DNA of 51,830 nt from Candidatus Acetatifactor stercoripullorum (lineage in GTDB: Bacteria > Bacillota > Clostridia > Lachnospirales > Lachnospiraceae): contig DXGH01000007.1 of assembly GCA_019114005.1 (NCBI GenBank), positions 1 to 51,830 on the forward strand. The letters are read 5' to 3'. The first letter of the stretch is position 1, and each line of letters begins with the position of its first letter. Of the stretch, positions 43,748 through 51,271 are shown in pieces. The position numbers were made by a program, and so were the translations under genes. The notes beneath the pieces were generated by a model that worked only from the letters and a program-made list of their open reading frames with translations, searched no databases and had not been told where the DNA came from.

Positions 43748-43934
43748 ACCCAAAAGCAAAATGCCTCTTTCAGAAAGAGCCAAGCAATTCCTTCCTTTTG
43801 CCGCGCTAAAGGGTCTGCCGGAAGCCCTTGCGGAAAAGGAGCGGCAGGCACAAGAGGAAAACATCAATATTCCCTGGAGACCTCCTTTAGACCGTACCGC
43901 TCCTGAAACTCCTTTAAATCCTTCTGGTCTTTGA
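43737..43934 (+). CDS. YolD-like protein, shortened
   Basis: 65 residues from GTG 43,737, nine bases after GGAGG, overlapping the polymerase stop by 11 bases. The MPLSERAKQFLPFAALKG segment is the family signature of YolD-like proteins, which accompany Y-family polymerases in Firmicutes. Relatives usually continue for ~50 more residues after EKER; here that part is replaced by a proline-rich tail that runs into the opposite gene, so it looks truncated. It may still work as a small polymerase partner. Confidence 0.65.
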   Translation: MANKPKSKMPLSERAKQFLPFAALKGLPEALAEKERQAQEENINIPWRPPLDRTAPETPLNPSGL

Positions 43935-44073
43935 TCAGCATGACCTCCTGGAATTTTCCGGTGCGGATATCCCGAAAGCCTGCAACCTGTTCTCCCGTAC
44001 AGATACTGCATTTGATCACAGGCTTCTGTGTCTGGGCGTCATAGGATGGCAGGCTTTTCTTTTTACCAAACAT
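43864..44073 (-). CDS. Small conserved protein with a CSIC motif
   Basis: 69 residues with a basic N-terminus (MFGKKKSLPSYD), a CSICTGEQVAGF segment and a helical end (LKEFQERYGL). Similar short proteins are common in Firmicutes and are sometimes labelled aspartate dehydrogenase, a name that the length does not support. GGAGG precedes the ATG. Its 3' end overlaps the YolD-like gene on the other strand by 71 bases. Function unknown. Confidence 0.65.
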   Translation of the reverse strand: MFGKKKSLPSYDAQTQKPVIKCSICTGEQVAGFRDIRTGKFQEVMLIKDQKDLKEFQERYGLKEVSREY

Positions 44074-44097
44074 AAACTTATCCTCCTTTGCTATGAT

Positions 44098-44206
44098 ACT
44101 TATCTAAATTATTCAGCACTTTGTCACCGCTGTTTACAATTCAGGTCACATACGGAGCAGAAGTCCCGATTTCTTCTGCAATCTTAGACTGTGGCTTGTT
44201 CTGCAT
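44098..44206 (-). pseudogene. Broken XRE-type HTH gene fragment
   Basis: Read on the minus strand from ATG 44,206, the frame gives QSKIAEEIGTSAPYVT, a TGA stop (44,141-44,143), then IVNSGDKVLN in the same frame. Joined, this is a typical HTH of the type IAEEIGTSAPYVTRIVN; the stop stands where an arginine codon (CGA) is expected. The frame soon leaves family similarity. The rest of the 338-base gap between 44,074 and 44,412 holds only the promoter described next. Confidence 0.55.
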
Positions 44207-44342
44207 GCAAATTTATCGCTGAATGTATTATAACATAGCAATCTGCGAATGAAAATCCGGGAATCTCGCTTACAAAACGGGACTTTTGGATTACAAACGG
44301 GATTCTCCTTTTACTATTTACCATAAATTCATACTTTTCTGC

Positions 44343-44389
44343 TTTTGATTTGCGTTTTGATTGACATTGTAAATCAAAATATATATAAT
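44343..44389 (+). promoter_or_regulatory. Promoter and operator of the dinJ-yafQ operon
   Basis: A perfect consensus promoter: TTGACA (361-366), 17 bases, TATAAT (384-389). A perfect inverted repeat, TTTTGATT (355-362) with AATCAAAA (372-379), overlaps the -35, and a third TTTTGATT (343-350) lies 12 bases upstream. This fits autorepression by a DinJ-YafQ complex. The start point is nearly at the ribosome site, so the leader is very short. Confidence 0.8.
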
Positions 44390-44411
44390 ATAATTGAAAG
44401 GCGGTGATTAT

Positions 44412-44684
44412 ATGGCTACAGCACCTACACAAATCAGAATTGATGCAGATATCAAAAAACAGGCTACAGATTTATTTAATGAACTTGGCCTTGACATGTC
44501 CGGCGCAGTGAATCTGTTCCTCCATCAGTGTGTCTTAAGAGGCGGTCTCCCTTTCAGTGTTGAAATACCACGCTACAATCAGCGCACACTTGATGCGATG
44601 GATGAGGCCAGACGCATTTCCCGTGATCCTGACGTCAAGGGATATACCAGTATGGATGAACTTCGGAAGGCGCTTGAAGAATAA
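44412..44684 (+). CDS. dinJ: DinJ/RelB-family antitoxin
   Basis: 90 residues from ATG 44,412. An N-terminal ribbon-helix-helix (TQIRIDADIKKQATDLFNELGLDMSGAVNLFLHQ) binds DNA; the rest (VLRGGLPFSVEIPRYNQRT, then a helical end) would wrap the toxin. This matches RelB/DinJ antitoxins. It controls its own promoter, whose operator lies just upstream. Its stop is immediately followed by the toxin start. Confidence 0.93.
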   Translation: MATAPTQIRIDADIKKQATDLFNELGLDMSGAVNLFLHQCVLRGGLPFSVEIPRYNQRTLDAMDEARRISRDPDVKGYTSMDELRKALEE

Positions 44685-44963
44685 GTGTATACAGTAAAAT
44701 TTACCACCGCTTATAAAAAGAGCTACAAGCTCATGAAGAAACGCGGCCTGGATCTTTCGCTTTTGGATGATGTTGTTGACACGCTTCGTCAGGGCAAACA
44801 ACTCGATGCCAAATACCGAGATCACGAATTAAGCGGCAAATTTAAAGGTTTCCGGGAATGTCATATCAAACCGGATTGGCTTTTGGTCTATCTGATTGAA
44901 AATGACATCCTGACGCTTACGCTTGTGGATACCGGAACACATTCTGATATTTTTAAGCTTTAA
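44685..44963 (+). CDS. yafQ: YafQ-family mRNA interferase toxin
   Basis: 92 residues, starting with GTG directly after the antitoxin TAA. The residues known to be needed in E. coli YafQ are all present: RDHELSG (His50), RECHIKPDW (His63, Asp67, Trp68) and TGTHSDIF (His87, Phe91). It cleaves mRNA in the ribosome; DinJ neutralises it. Lack of an ideal ribosome site suggests translation by re-initiation from dinJ. Confidence 0.93.
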   Translation: MYTVKFTTAYKKSYKLMKKRGLDLSLLDDVVDTLRQGKQLDAKYRDHELSGKFKGFRECHIKPDWLLVYLIENDILTLTLVDTGTHSDIFKL

Positions 44964-44966
44964 CAA

Positions 44967-45006
44967 TAAGGCGGGATATCCAACTAAGGATGTTCCGTCT
45001 TGTTTG
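44967..45006 (+). terminator. Possible terminator of dinJ-yafQ
   Basis: An imperfect stem (GGCGGGATATCC with GGATGTTCCGTC) is followed by TTGTTT. Weak but well placed after the yafQ stop. Confidence 0.35.
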
Positions 45007-45043
45007 TACGCCATCTATCGCCACGCTGTATATGAATCTTTGA

Positions 45044-46348
45044 TTATTCTGCTGCTTCCAACATATTCTCTATAAAAATACCATAGCCTCTGGTGCTGTC
45101 CTGTACCAGCACATGGGTCACTGCTCCGATAAACTTCCCATTCTGGATAATAGGCGCACCGCTCATGCCCTGTACAATGCCTCCGGTGATCTGGATCAAT
45201 TCAGGATCAGTGACCTTTAGCTCAATTCCCCGATTGATGTTGTCGTGGTCTAAATGAACCGCCGTAATTTCAATGTCATAATATCTGGTGGTGCCGTCCA
45301 CCGTACAGAGAATCTGGGCATAGCCCTCTTCAATTTCCTGCTTTAATCCAATGGGCAGGGGCTCCTGGGACGCAAGTGCAAGGGCCCGTTCATTGCAGTT
45401 CCCGAAAATTCCCTGCTTGCTGTTTGAAGTGATGTCCCCCAGCACTCTGTCATCGGCATAGACGATCATTCCGGTCATTTCCCCCGGATTTCCATTGGTC
45501 CCCTTTCGTATGGACACAATTTCCGTCTGGTAGAGAGTGCCGTCGTCCATGTCCATCAGCGTGCTGGTGTCAACGTCATTGATGCCATGTCCCAGCGCGC
45601 CGAAATTTCCCTGACTGTCAATGTAAGTCATGGTGCCCACGCCCTGTGCATTGTCCCGCACCCAGACCCCAATCTTATAATCTCCGCTCTGGCTGCGCAC
45701 CGGCTTTACCTTTACCTCCATGACCTCCCCGTCTCTCTCCACGGCAAGAATCACCTCTTTTCCCCCACTGTCCTCAATACGCTTGATAAAATCATCCTTT
45801 TCCGTCACCGTCTCCCCATTTACCTTTTGAATATAATCACCGGATTTCAAAATATATTTGCATGGGGAATAATTTACACCGTCCTCGCCCACAAATTCTC
45901 CGGCGCCCACCACCAAAATCCCGTCTGTCTTTACGTAAATCCCGATGGGAACCCCCACCGGAATCAGCTCCTGTGCCTCTATGACCTGTATGCCCACCTG
46001 CTTAAAGGGCAGAAAGCCAAAGAGCTTCACCTGCATCAAATATTCTTGTATGCCTCCCGTCTTTACAGTGACGGATTGATTCAGGTCTATGGTCACCGCA
46101 CCCTGGGGAATATTGCTCTCCCCCTGGCCGCTGACGCTTACGATATCCCCCTTGGCCGGAATGCCAAGGTCTAAGGTTTCCTCCTGTCCGGCCCTGATAT
46201 GCAGAACAGAGGGAATACTGCTGTCCACGTAATAATAGCAAAGCCCGAAAAGAGCCATACAGCTAAGTGTCAATGCCGCGCACAGGCATCGCCTGTAGAT
46301 GCGGTAACGCCTTATCTTGCGTTTCCAGTCCTGCAGCAGCACAACCAT
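45044..46348 (-). CDS. spoIVB: Stage IV sporulation protease SpoIVB
   Basis: About 434 residues from ATG 46,348 (GGGAG five bases upstream; a longer start at 46,402 is possible). A transmembrane helix (~17-38) is followed by an extracellular linker, a PDZ domain (~150-215) and the S55 serine-protease domain: the catalytic His in LGHGINDVDT and the catalytic Ser in GMSGAP. It is secreted into the intermembrane space of the forespore and triggers pro-sigma-K processing in Bacillus. In many Firmicutes it follows recN directly and precedes spo0A; here an esterase gene lies between, and spo0A does not follow. Confidence 0.93.
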   Translation of the reverse strand: MVVLLQDWKRKIRRYRIYRRCLCAALTLSCMALFGLCYYYVDSSIPSVLHIRAGQEETLDLGIPAKGDIVSVSGQGESNIPQGAVTIDLNQSVTVKTGGIQEYLMQVKLFGFLPFKQVGIQVIEAQELIPVGVPIGIYVKTDGILVVGAGEFVGEDGVNYSPCKYILKSGDYIQKVNGETVTEKDDFIKRIEDSGGKEVILAVERDGEVMEVKVKPVRSQSGDYKIGVWVRDNAQGVGTMTYIDSQGNFGALGHGINDVDTSTLMDMDDGTLYQTEIVSIRKGTNGNPGEMTGMIVYADDRVLGDITSNSKQGIFGNCNERALALASQEPLPIGLKQEIEEGYAQILCTVDGTTRYYDIEITAVHLDHDNINRGIELKVTDPELIQITGGIVQGMSGAPIIQNGKFIGAVTHVLVQDSTRGYGIFIENMLEAAE

Positions 46349-46502
46349 ATCCTCTCCCGCCCCTTTTTTGACTCTTTCGCTTTCACTGACCCAAAATTTC
46401 ATTTATCGTATACTCCCATCTGCTGTTTGCACGTATTCAAACATATTATGTGATTGTTTTAAAATTTTACTTACAAAAGAAAGGGGTATTTTTTTGAAAA
46501 TA

Positions 46503-46531
46503 TTGGATGTGGCAAAAAGACATGTTATAAT
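46503..46531 (+). promoter_or_regulatory. Promoter of the esterase gene
   Basis: TTGGAT (503-508), 17 bases, TATAAT (526-531), with TG-T just before the -10. About 65 bases upstream of the ATG. Confidence 0.75.
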
Positions 46532-46596
46532 AAATCAGTCTGTGAAGGCAAAGTAAAGGTGCATTGATTGAAAAAAAGCGCAGAAATGAGGTACCT

Positions 46597-47949
46597 ATGA
46601 AAAAATTTTTATATACAAACAGCATCCGCTTTTTGTACACATTGGTTCTCTTTGCCGGAGCCAATCTGTATCTTCTTTCAGAGCTTATTTCTTCTCCCTT
46701 TATGAAGGCTGTGCCCTTTTTATTTGTTTTTATCCTTGTATTCCCTGTTTTTTATCAGAATCTGCCAAAGACCCGCAGGCTGCGGTTCTGCGCAAAGGGA
46801 AGCGAGCTTTTGATTCTCTTTCTCACCTCCACAGTGCTTTCTATTGTGTTTTTTGTGACAGGCGCACTGGGAAGGCTCCCCCTTCCCCCCATCTGGGAGG
46901 CTCCAAGGTCGTGGCTTATCAACTCTCTTGTGGCTGTTTTGGCCGAGGCGCTGATTTTCTGGGTTGGCATGATCGAGGTATATCTGTCCTCCACACAGCT
47001 CGGCATCCGCCTCCGGGTCATCGGCCTTATCTGCGGACTGATTCCCATTGTCAATCTTGTCGTACTGGGCTTTATCATCGACGCAGCCTCCAGAGAGGCT
47101 GATTTTGAAAACAAAAAAATACTGTGCAACAGAGGGCGGAAAGAAAAGGCCGTCTGTGCCACCAAATATCCTATTTTGATGGTGCATGGAGTGTTTTTCC
47201 GGGATTTCCGCTACTTAAACTATTGGGGACGTATTCCGAAGGAACTTCAGGAAAACGGCGCAGTGATTTTCTATGGACAGCATCAGTCTGCAGCCTCCGT
47301 AGCAGACAGCGGCAGAGAAATTGCGGACAGGATTTTGGAGATCGTATCGCAGACTGGCTGTGAAAAGGTGAATCTCATCGCCCATTCCAAGGGCGGCTTA
47401 GACTGCAGGCAGGCCCTTACGCTGCCCGGCATCGCCTCCCTGGTGGCCTCTCTGACCACCATAAACACCCCTCACAGAGGCTGTGAATTCGCAGATTATC
47501 TCCTTGGAAAGATTCCGGAAAAGCAAAAAAACATGGTGGCGGCAGCCTACAATGCAGCTTTAAAAAAGCTGGGTGATCCCAGACCGGATTTTCTGGCCGC
47601 TGTAAATAATCTCACCAGCGCCTTTTGTGCCGATTTCAATCAAAAAACGCCTGATGCTCCAGGCGTTTTCTACCAAAGTGTGGGCTCTAAGCTGAATGTG
47701 GCCCGAGGCGGGCGGTTCCCTCTAAACTTCACCTATCACCTCTGCCGCTATTTCGAGGGAAGCAACGATGGACTTGTCAGCGAAAAATCCTTCGTATGGG
47801 GCCAGTCCTACCAATGTCTGACCGTAAAGGGAACCCGCGGCATTTCCCACGGAGACATGATTGACCTCAACCGGGAAAATCTCCCGGAATTCGACGTACG
47901 GGAATTTTATGTGCAGCTTGTAAGCGCACTAAAGCAGAAAGGCTTTTAA
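46597..47949 (+). CDS. Membrane-anchored alpha/beta-hydrolase (triacylglycerol-lipase-like)
   Basis: About 450 residues from ATG 46,597 (GAGG upstream). The first ~175 residues carry about five membrane helices; residues ~190-450 form an alpha/beta-hydrolase with the oxyanion HGVF motif (ILMVHGVF), the nucleophile elbow AHSKGG with the catalytic serine, a candidate Asp in GSNDGLVS and a His near ISHGD. It resembles bacterial lipases/esterases. It lies on the opposite strand, between recN and spoIVB, and its stop overlaps that of recN by four bases. Confidence 0.85.
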   Translation: MKKFLYTNSIRFLYTLVLFAGANLYLLSELISSPFMKAVPFLFVFILVFPVFYQNLPKTRRLRFCAKGSELLILFLTSTVLSIVFFVTGALGRLPLPPIWEAPRSWLINSLVAVLAEALIFWVGMIEVYLSSTQLGIRLRVIGLICGLIPIVNLVVLGFIIDAASREADFENKKILCNRGRKEKAVCATKYPILMVHGVFFRDFRYLNYWGRIPKELQENGAVIFYGQHQSAASVADSGREIADRILEIVSQTGCEKVNLIAHSKGGLDCRQALTLPGIASLVASLTTINTPHRGCEFADYLLGKIPEKQKNMVAAAYNAALKKLGDPRPDFLAAVNNLTSAFCADFNQKTPDAPGVFYQSVGSKLNVARGGRFPLNFTYHLCRYFEGSNDGLVSEKSFVWGQSYQCLTVKGTRGISHGDMIDLNRENLPEFDVREFYVQLVSALKQKGF

Positions 47950-49625
47950 TTTTTGTGGGCAAGGGCCTGGGCCCGCATTTCCCTTGCATTGGAGAGCGCC
48001 GCTTCGGTCAGCGTATCTCCCCCTAAAAGCCTGGCAAGCTCTGAAAGCCCTTCCTCCTCGTCCAATTTGCGGATGTCCGTAATGGTATTGTCCTCCACGC
48101 TGCTTTTCTCAATCACAAAATGAGTATCCGCCATGGCTGCAATCTGGGGAAGGTGGGTGATGCAGATCACCTGATGTCCGTGGGCTACAGTGTCTAACTG
48201 CTCCGAAACCCTCCATGCGGTCTTTCCGCTGATGCCCGCGTCAATCTCGTCAAAGATCAGGGTATCAATGTCATCCTTTCCCGCCAGCACCGTTTTTATG
48301 GCCAGCATAATCCGGGACAGCTCACCCCCGCTTGCCACCTGATTTAAGGGCTTCAGGCTCTCTCCCGGGTTTGTGGAGATCAAAAAGGACACCTCGTCCC
48401 CTCCCTGTGGAGTAAGCTGCTTTGCAGACTCCACCAATATCTCAAACTGAACCGTCAAAAAATTCAGGTTTACCAAAGCCTCCCTTAACTGCTCCTGCAG
48501 AAGAAGGGCATTTTTTTTGCGAAGCTTTGTCAGCCGCCCGCAGGCCTTTTGCAAAACTTCCCGGGCCTGTGCAAGCTCTTTTTCAAGCTGCGCCTTATAT
48601 GCGTCATAATCAGAAAGCTTTTCCAAAAGCTCTTTTCTGGAGTCCCCATAGGAAAGCACCTCCTCTATGGAAGCCCCATATTTTCCCTTTAAACGGTTTA
48701 AAGTATTTAACCTCTCCTCCGTCCTCTGGAAATCCTCCTGATCAAATTCACTGTCATCTATATACTCCGATACATCCCGGTTATAATCCGCCAAAAGACT
48801 GTCAATCTCCTCCAGCTGCCGCTCCAGCTCCTCCAGCCTGGGATCATAGGAGGATACGCTCCTTAAAGCCCGGAGAGCCCGGCTTAAGCTGCTGCCCGCC
48901 CCGCTCTCGGACTCATTGCAGGTATACTGATAGCTTTCCGCAAGATTTTCCGCAATCTTTTTACTGTTTATCATGCGGCGGTACTCCTGCTCCAAAGCTT
49001 CGTCCTCGCCGGGAACCAGCCTTGCCTCCTCTATCTCCTTAAGCTCAAATTCCGCAAGGGTCTGCTCCCTCCTTCTGGTCTCCTCGTCCATGGATTCCTC
49101 ATCCAGCCTTTTTTGCAGCGTATGACACAGGCTGTAGGCTTCTTTCGTCTCTTTTGCCAGGGCATCAAATTCCGCTCCGCAGAAGGCATCCAGAATTTCC
49201 ATATGCTTTTTTTTGTTCAGCAGTGACTGATGCTCATGCTGTCCGTGAATGTCGATCAAAAGCTCTGCAAGCTCCTTGACCTGCCTGGCCGTCACCGTTT
49301 CCCCGTTGATCCTGCAGACGCTTTTTCCCACCTGCATCCTGCGGCTGATCACCACGCTCCCATCCTCCGAAGGCTCCAAATCCATTTCCCGCAGTTTCTC
49401 CTGCACCCTTTCATCCCCCGAAAAAATAAGCTCCACCAGAGCGCTCTGGGCACCCTTCCTGAGCATTTCCTTCTCAAACTTGCCTCCCAGGGCCAAATTT
49501 ACAGAACCCATCAAAAGGGATTTTCCCGCGCCGGTCTCTCCCGTCAGGATATTCAGGCCCCGGCCGAATTCCACTTCCGTTTCCTCCATCAGCGCAAGAT
49601 TTTTCACGTGTAAACTCTGCAGCAT
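47946..49625 (-). CDS. recN: DNA repair protein RecN
   Basis: 559 residues, an SMC-like protein: Walker A GETGAGKSLLMG at ~30, a long coiled coil through ~150-400, the signature LNQVASGGELSRIMLAIK, and Walker B DTLIFDEIDAGISGKT near 470. It holds broken DNA ends together for recombination repair. In other Firmicutes it is LexA-regulated; I saw no LexA box in the gap above it. The 248-bp palindrome lies between it and argR, so recN may not be read through from argR. Confidence 0.95.
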   Translation of the reverse strand: MLQSLHVKNLALMEETEVEFGRGLNILTGETGAGKSLLMGSVNLALGGKFEKEMLRKGAQSALVELIFSGDERVQEKLREMDLEPSEDGSVVISRRMQVGKSVCRINGETVTARQVKELAELLIDIHGQHEHQSLLNKKKHMEILDAFCGAEFDALAKETKEAYSLCHTLQKRLDEESMDEETRRREQTLAEFELKEIEEARLVPGEDEALEQEYRRMINSKKIAENLAESYQYTCNESESGAGSSLSRALRALRSVSSYDPRLEELERQLEEIDSLLADYNRDVSEYIDDSEFDQEDFQRTEERLNTLNRLKGKYGASIEEVLSYGDSRKELLEKLSDYDAYKAQLEKELAQAREVLQKACGRLTKLRKKNALLLQEQLREALVNLNFLTVQFEILVESAKQLTPQGGDEVSFLISTNPGESLKPLNQVASGGELSRIMLAIKTVLAGKDDIDTLIFDEIDAGISGKTAWRVSEQLDTVAHGHQVICITHLPQIAAMADTHFVIEKSSVEDNTITDIRKLDEEEGLSELARLLGGDTLTEAALSNAREMRAQALAHKN

Positions 49626-49674
49626 ACTAATCTCTCCTTATGTACCTTCTCCGATGATACATAACACCCTGTTT

Positions 49675-49922
49675 ATGATGCTGGGGCAAAGAGGATTTCG
49701 ACCATAAATAGTTGGAATCGTTTGCGACTTTGGAGTCAAGCTGCACTAGGAATTGGCAAATTTGCTAATTTCGTTCAAAAAAATCCGAACTCGCTTCGCT
49801 CAAACATGCGGATTTTTTCTCACAACGCAAATTTGCCAACACCAAGAACAGCTAAGACTCCTGCAGAGAGCAAACGCTTCCAACCACTTATGGTCGAACC
49901 CCCTTTTACCCCCCAGCATCAT
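49675..49922. repeat. 248-bp imperfect palindrome between argR and recN
   Basis: The outer 12 bases (675-686 with 911-922) are a perfect inverted repeat; further inside, TCGACCATAA, GTTGGAA, CGTTTGC and GGAGTC blocks match their counterparts, then TTGGCAAATTTGC (753-765) pairs perfectly with 827-839, and AAAAAATCCG (778-787) with CGGATTTTTT (809-818), closing on a 21-base loop. The inner stem with T-runs would act as a terminator in both directions. Its size and structure suggest a small non-coding mobile element (MITE-like) inserted two bases past the argR stop. No reading frame inside is supported. Confidence 0.85.
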
Positions 49923-49923
49923 T

Positions 49924-50376
49924 TTACCTATCTATCATAGCATGTATTTTGTCCATCAGCGTTCTGGTCTCCTCCACCGTGCGCACAGCCACCATTATGG
50001 TGTCGTCCCCCGCGATGCACCCCACAATCTCAGGGAATTTCATGGCGTCAACCGCTGCAGCCACCGCCATTGCCATGCCTGATACGGTCTTTACCACAAG
50101 AATATTCTGGGCCATGTCCATGGACACAAAGCCGTCCTTGAGCACTCTGATATACTTATCTCCAAGATGGCTGTCCTCCTGCTTTAAAACCACATATTTC
50201 TGCTTCCCGTTCCCGGAGGGAACCTTAGACAGCTTCAATTCTCTGATATCCCTGGAAACAGTGGCCTGTGTCACGGAAAAGCCCGCCTCCTTTAAATAGC
50301 CCGCAAGCTCCTCCTGAGTCTCAATATCGTGTTTTTCAATCAGCTCTATAATTTTTCGGTGACGAATTTTCTTCAT
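49924..50376 (-). CDS. argR: Arginine repressor ArgR/AhrC
   Basis: 150 residues. An N-terminal winged helix with TQATVSRDIRELKL, a short hinge, and the C-terminal arginine-binding hexamerisation domain (AMKFPEIVGCIAGDDTIMVAVR, including the GDD motif). Standard length. It represses arginine synthesis and activates catabolism. It lies between nadK and recN, the usual Firmicutes order. Confidence 0.95.
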   Translation of the reverse strand: MKKIRHRKIIELIEKHDIETQEELAGYLKEAGFSVTQATVSRDIRELKLSKVPSGNGKQKYVVLKQEDSHLGDKYIRVLKDGFVSMDMAQNILVVKTVSGMAMAVAAAVDAMKFPEIVGCIAGDDTIMVAVRTVEETRTLMDKIHAMIDR

Positions 50377-50395
50377 TTGTCCGGCCCCTCCTATC

Positions 50396-51262
50396 CTAGT
50401 TTTCGCTCATTTTTTTATGTAACACCTCAAGAAAGCTCACCTGATTTAACTGAATAAACTCTGTTATCTTCTCGGATTTTACAATGCGGATATGATCCCC
50501 CGTGCACAGCGGTATCACATGGCTTCCGTCAAAGTTTGCCTCCACTGTCTGCATACGCCCGTCTCTTCCCTTTGGTATCTCAATCTCAATCACATCATCC
50601 GGGGACAGGATAATACTTCTCTGGTTCAAAGTATGGGGACAGATAGGCGTCAGCATAATCAGCTTTGCCCTGGGCTCTACTAAGGGCCCCCCGGCAGAGA
50701 GATTATAGCCCGTGGAGCCTGTGGGCGTGGTCACAATCATGCCGTCCGCGTTATAATTGTTCAAAAACTGGCCGTTTACATAAATGTTGAATTTTATGAT
50801 CTGCAGGGAGCCGCTTCTGGATATGACAATGTCATTTAACGCCCAGCCCTCGTCCTCTCTTTTGTCCTGAAAGCAGACCTTGCCGTTTAACATCATACGG
50901 CTTTCCTGCTCATAATCCCCCCGGATAAGCCTCTCTAAGGCCTCCTCCAGATTTCCAGGCTCAATTTCCGTCATGTAGCCCAGAGTCCCCAGATTTACGC
51001 CGATAATAGGGATGAGCAGCTTTTTGGTCTCTCGGGCCGCCTGCAGCACGGTGCCGTCTCCTCCCAGCACGATCATGCAGTCCACTCCCGGCGGAATGTC
51101 CGGCGCTTCCTCACAATCCTTTTCATAACGGTTTTTATATTCCGGCTCCCGTATCAGCACAGTAACCCTCTGGCCCTTCTGCTGAAGATAGGACCGGATG
51201 CGCTCCGTGGCCGCCAGATTTTTGTCCTTGTGTCTATTGGTGTAAATCAGAAAATGCTTCAT
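50396..51262 (-). CDS. nadK: NAD kinase
   Basis: 288 residues with the NAD-kinase motifs LGGDGTVLQAAR (~68) and NADGMIVTTPTGSTGYNLSAGGP (~170), which bind ATP/NAD. It phosphorylates NAD to NADP. It lies nine bases after tlyA and 19 bases before argR, so the three are one operon. Confidence 0.96.
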   Translation of the reverse strand: MKHFLIYTNRHKDKNLAATERIRSYLQQKGQRVTVLIREPEYKNRYEKDCEEAPDIPPGVDCMIVLGGDGTVLQAARETKKLLIPIIGVNLGTLGYMTEIEPGNLEEALERLIRGDYEQESRMMLNGKVCFQDKREDEGWALNDIVISRSGSLQIIKFNIYVNGQFLNNYNADGMIVTTPTGSTGYNLSAGGPLVEPRAKLIMLTPICPHTLNQRSIILSPDDVIEIEIPKGRDGRMQTVEANFDGSHVIPLCTGDHIRIVKSEKITEFIQLNQVSFLEVLHKKMSEN

Positions 51263-51271
51263 ATGGACCCC

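Noticed and set aside
46349..46500. Sigma-G or sigma-F promoter ahead of spoIVB
   Set aside because: A TGAATA-like -35 is present on the minus strand, but no matching CATA-type -10 stands at the right spacing.
49626..49680. LexA box upstream of recN
   Set aside because: recN is SOS-controlled elsewhere, but no GAAC-N4-GTTC-like match was found in this short gap.
49675..49922. CRISPR array or tRNA in the palindromic region
   Set aside because: There is a single long dyad, no regular direct repeats with spacers, and no cloverleaf.
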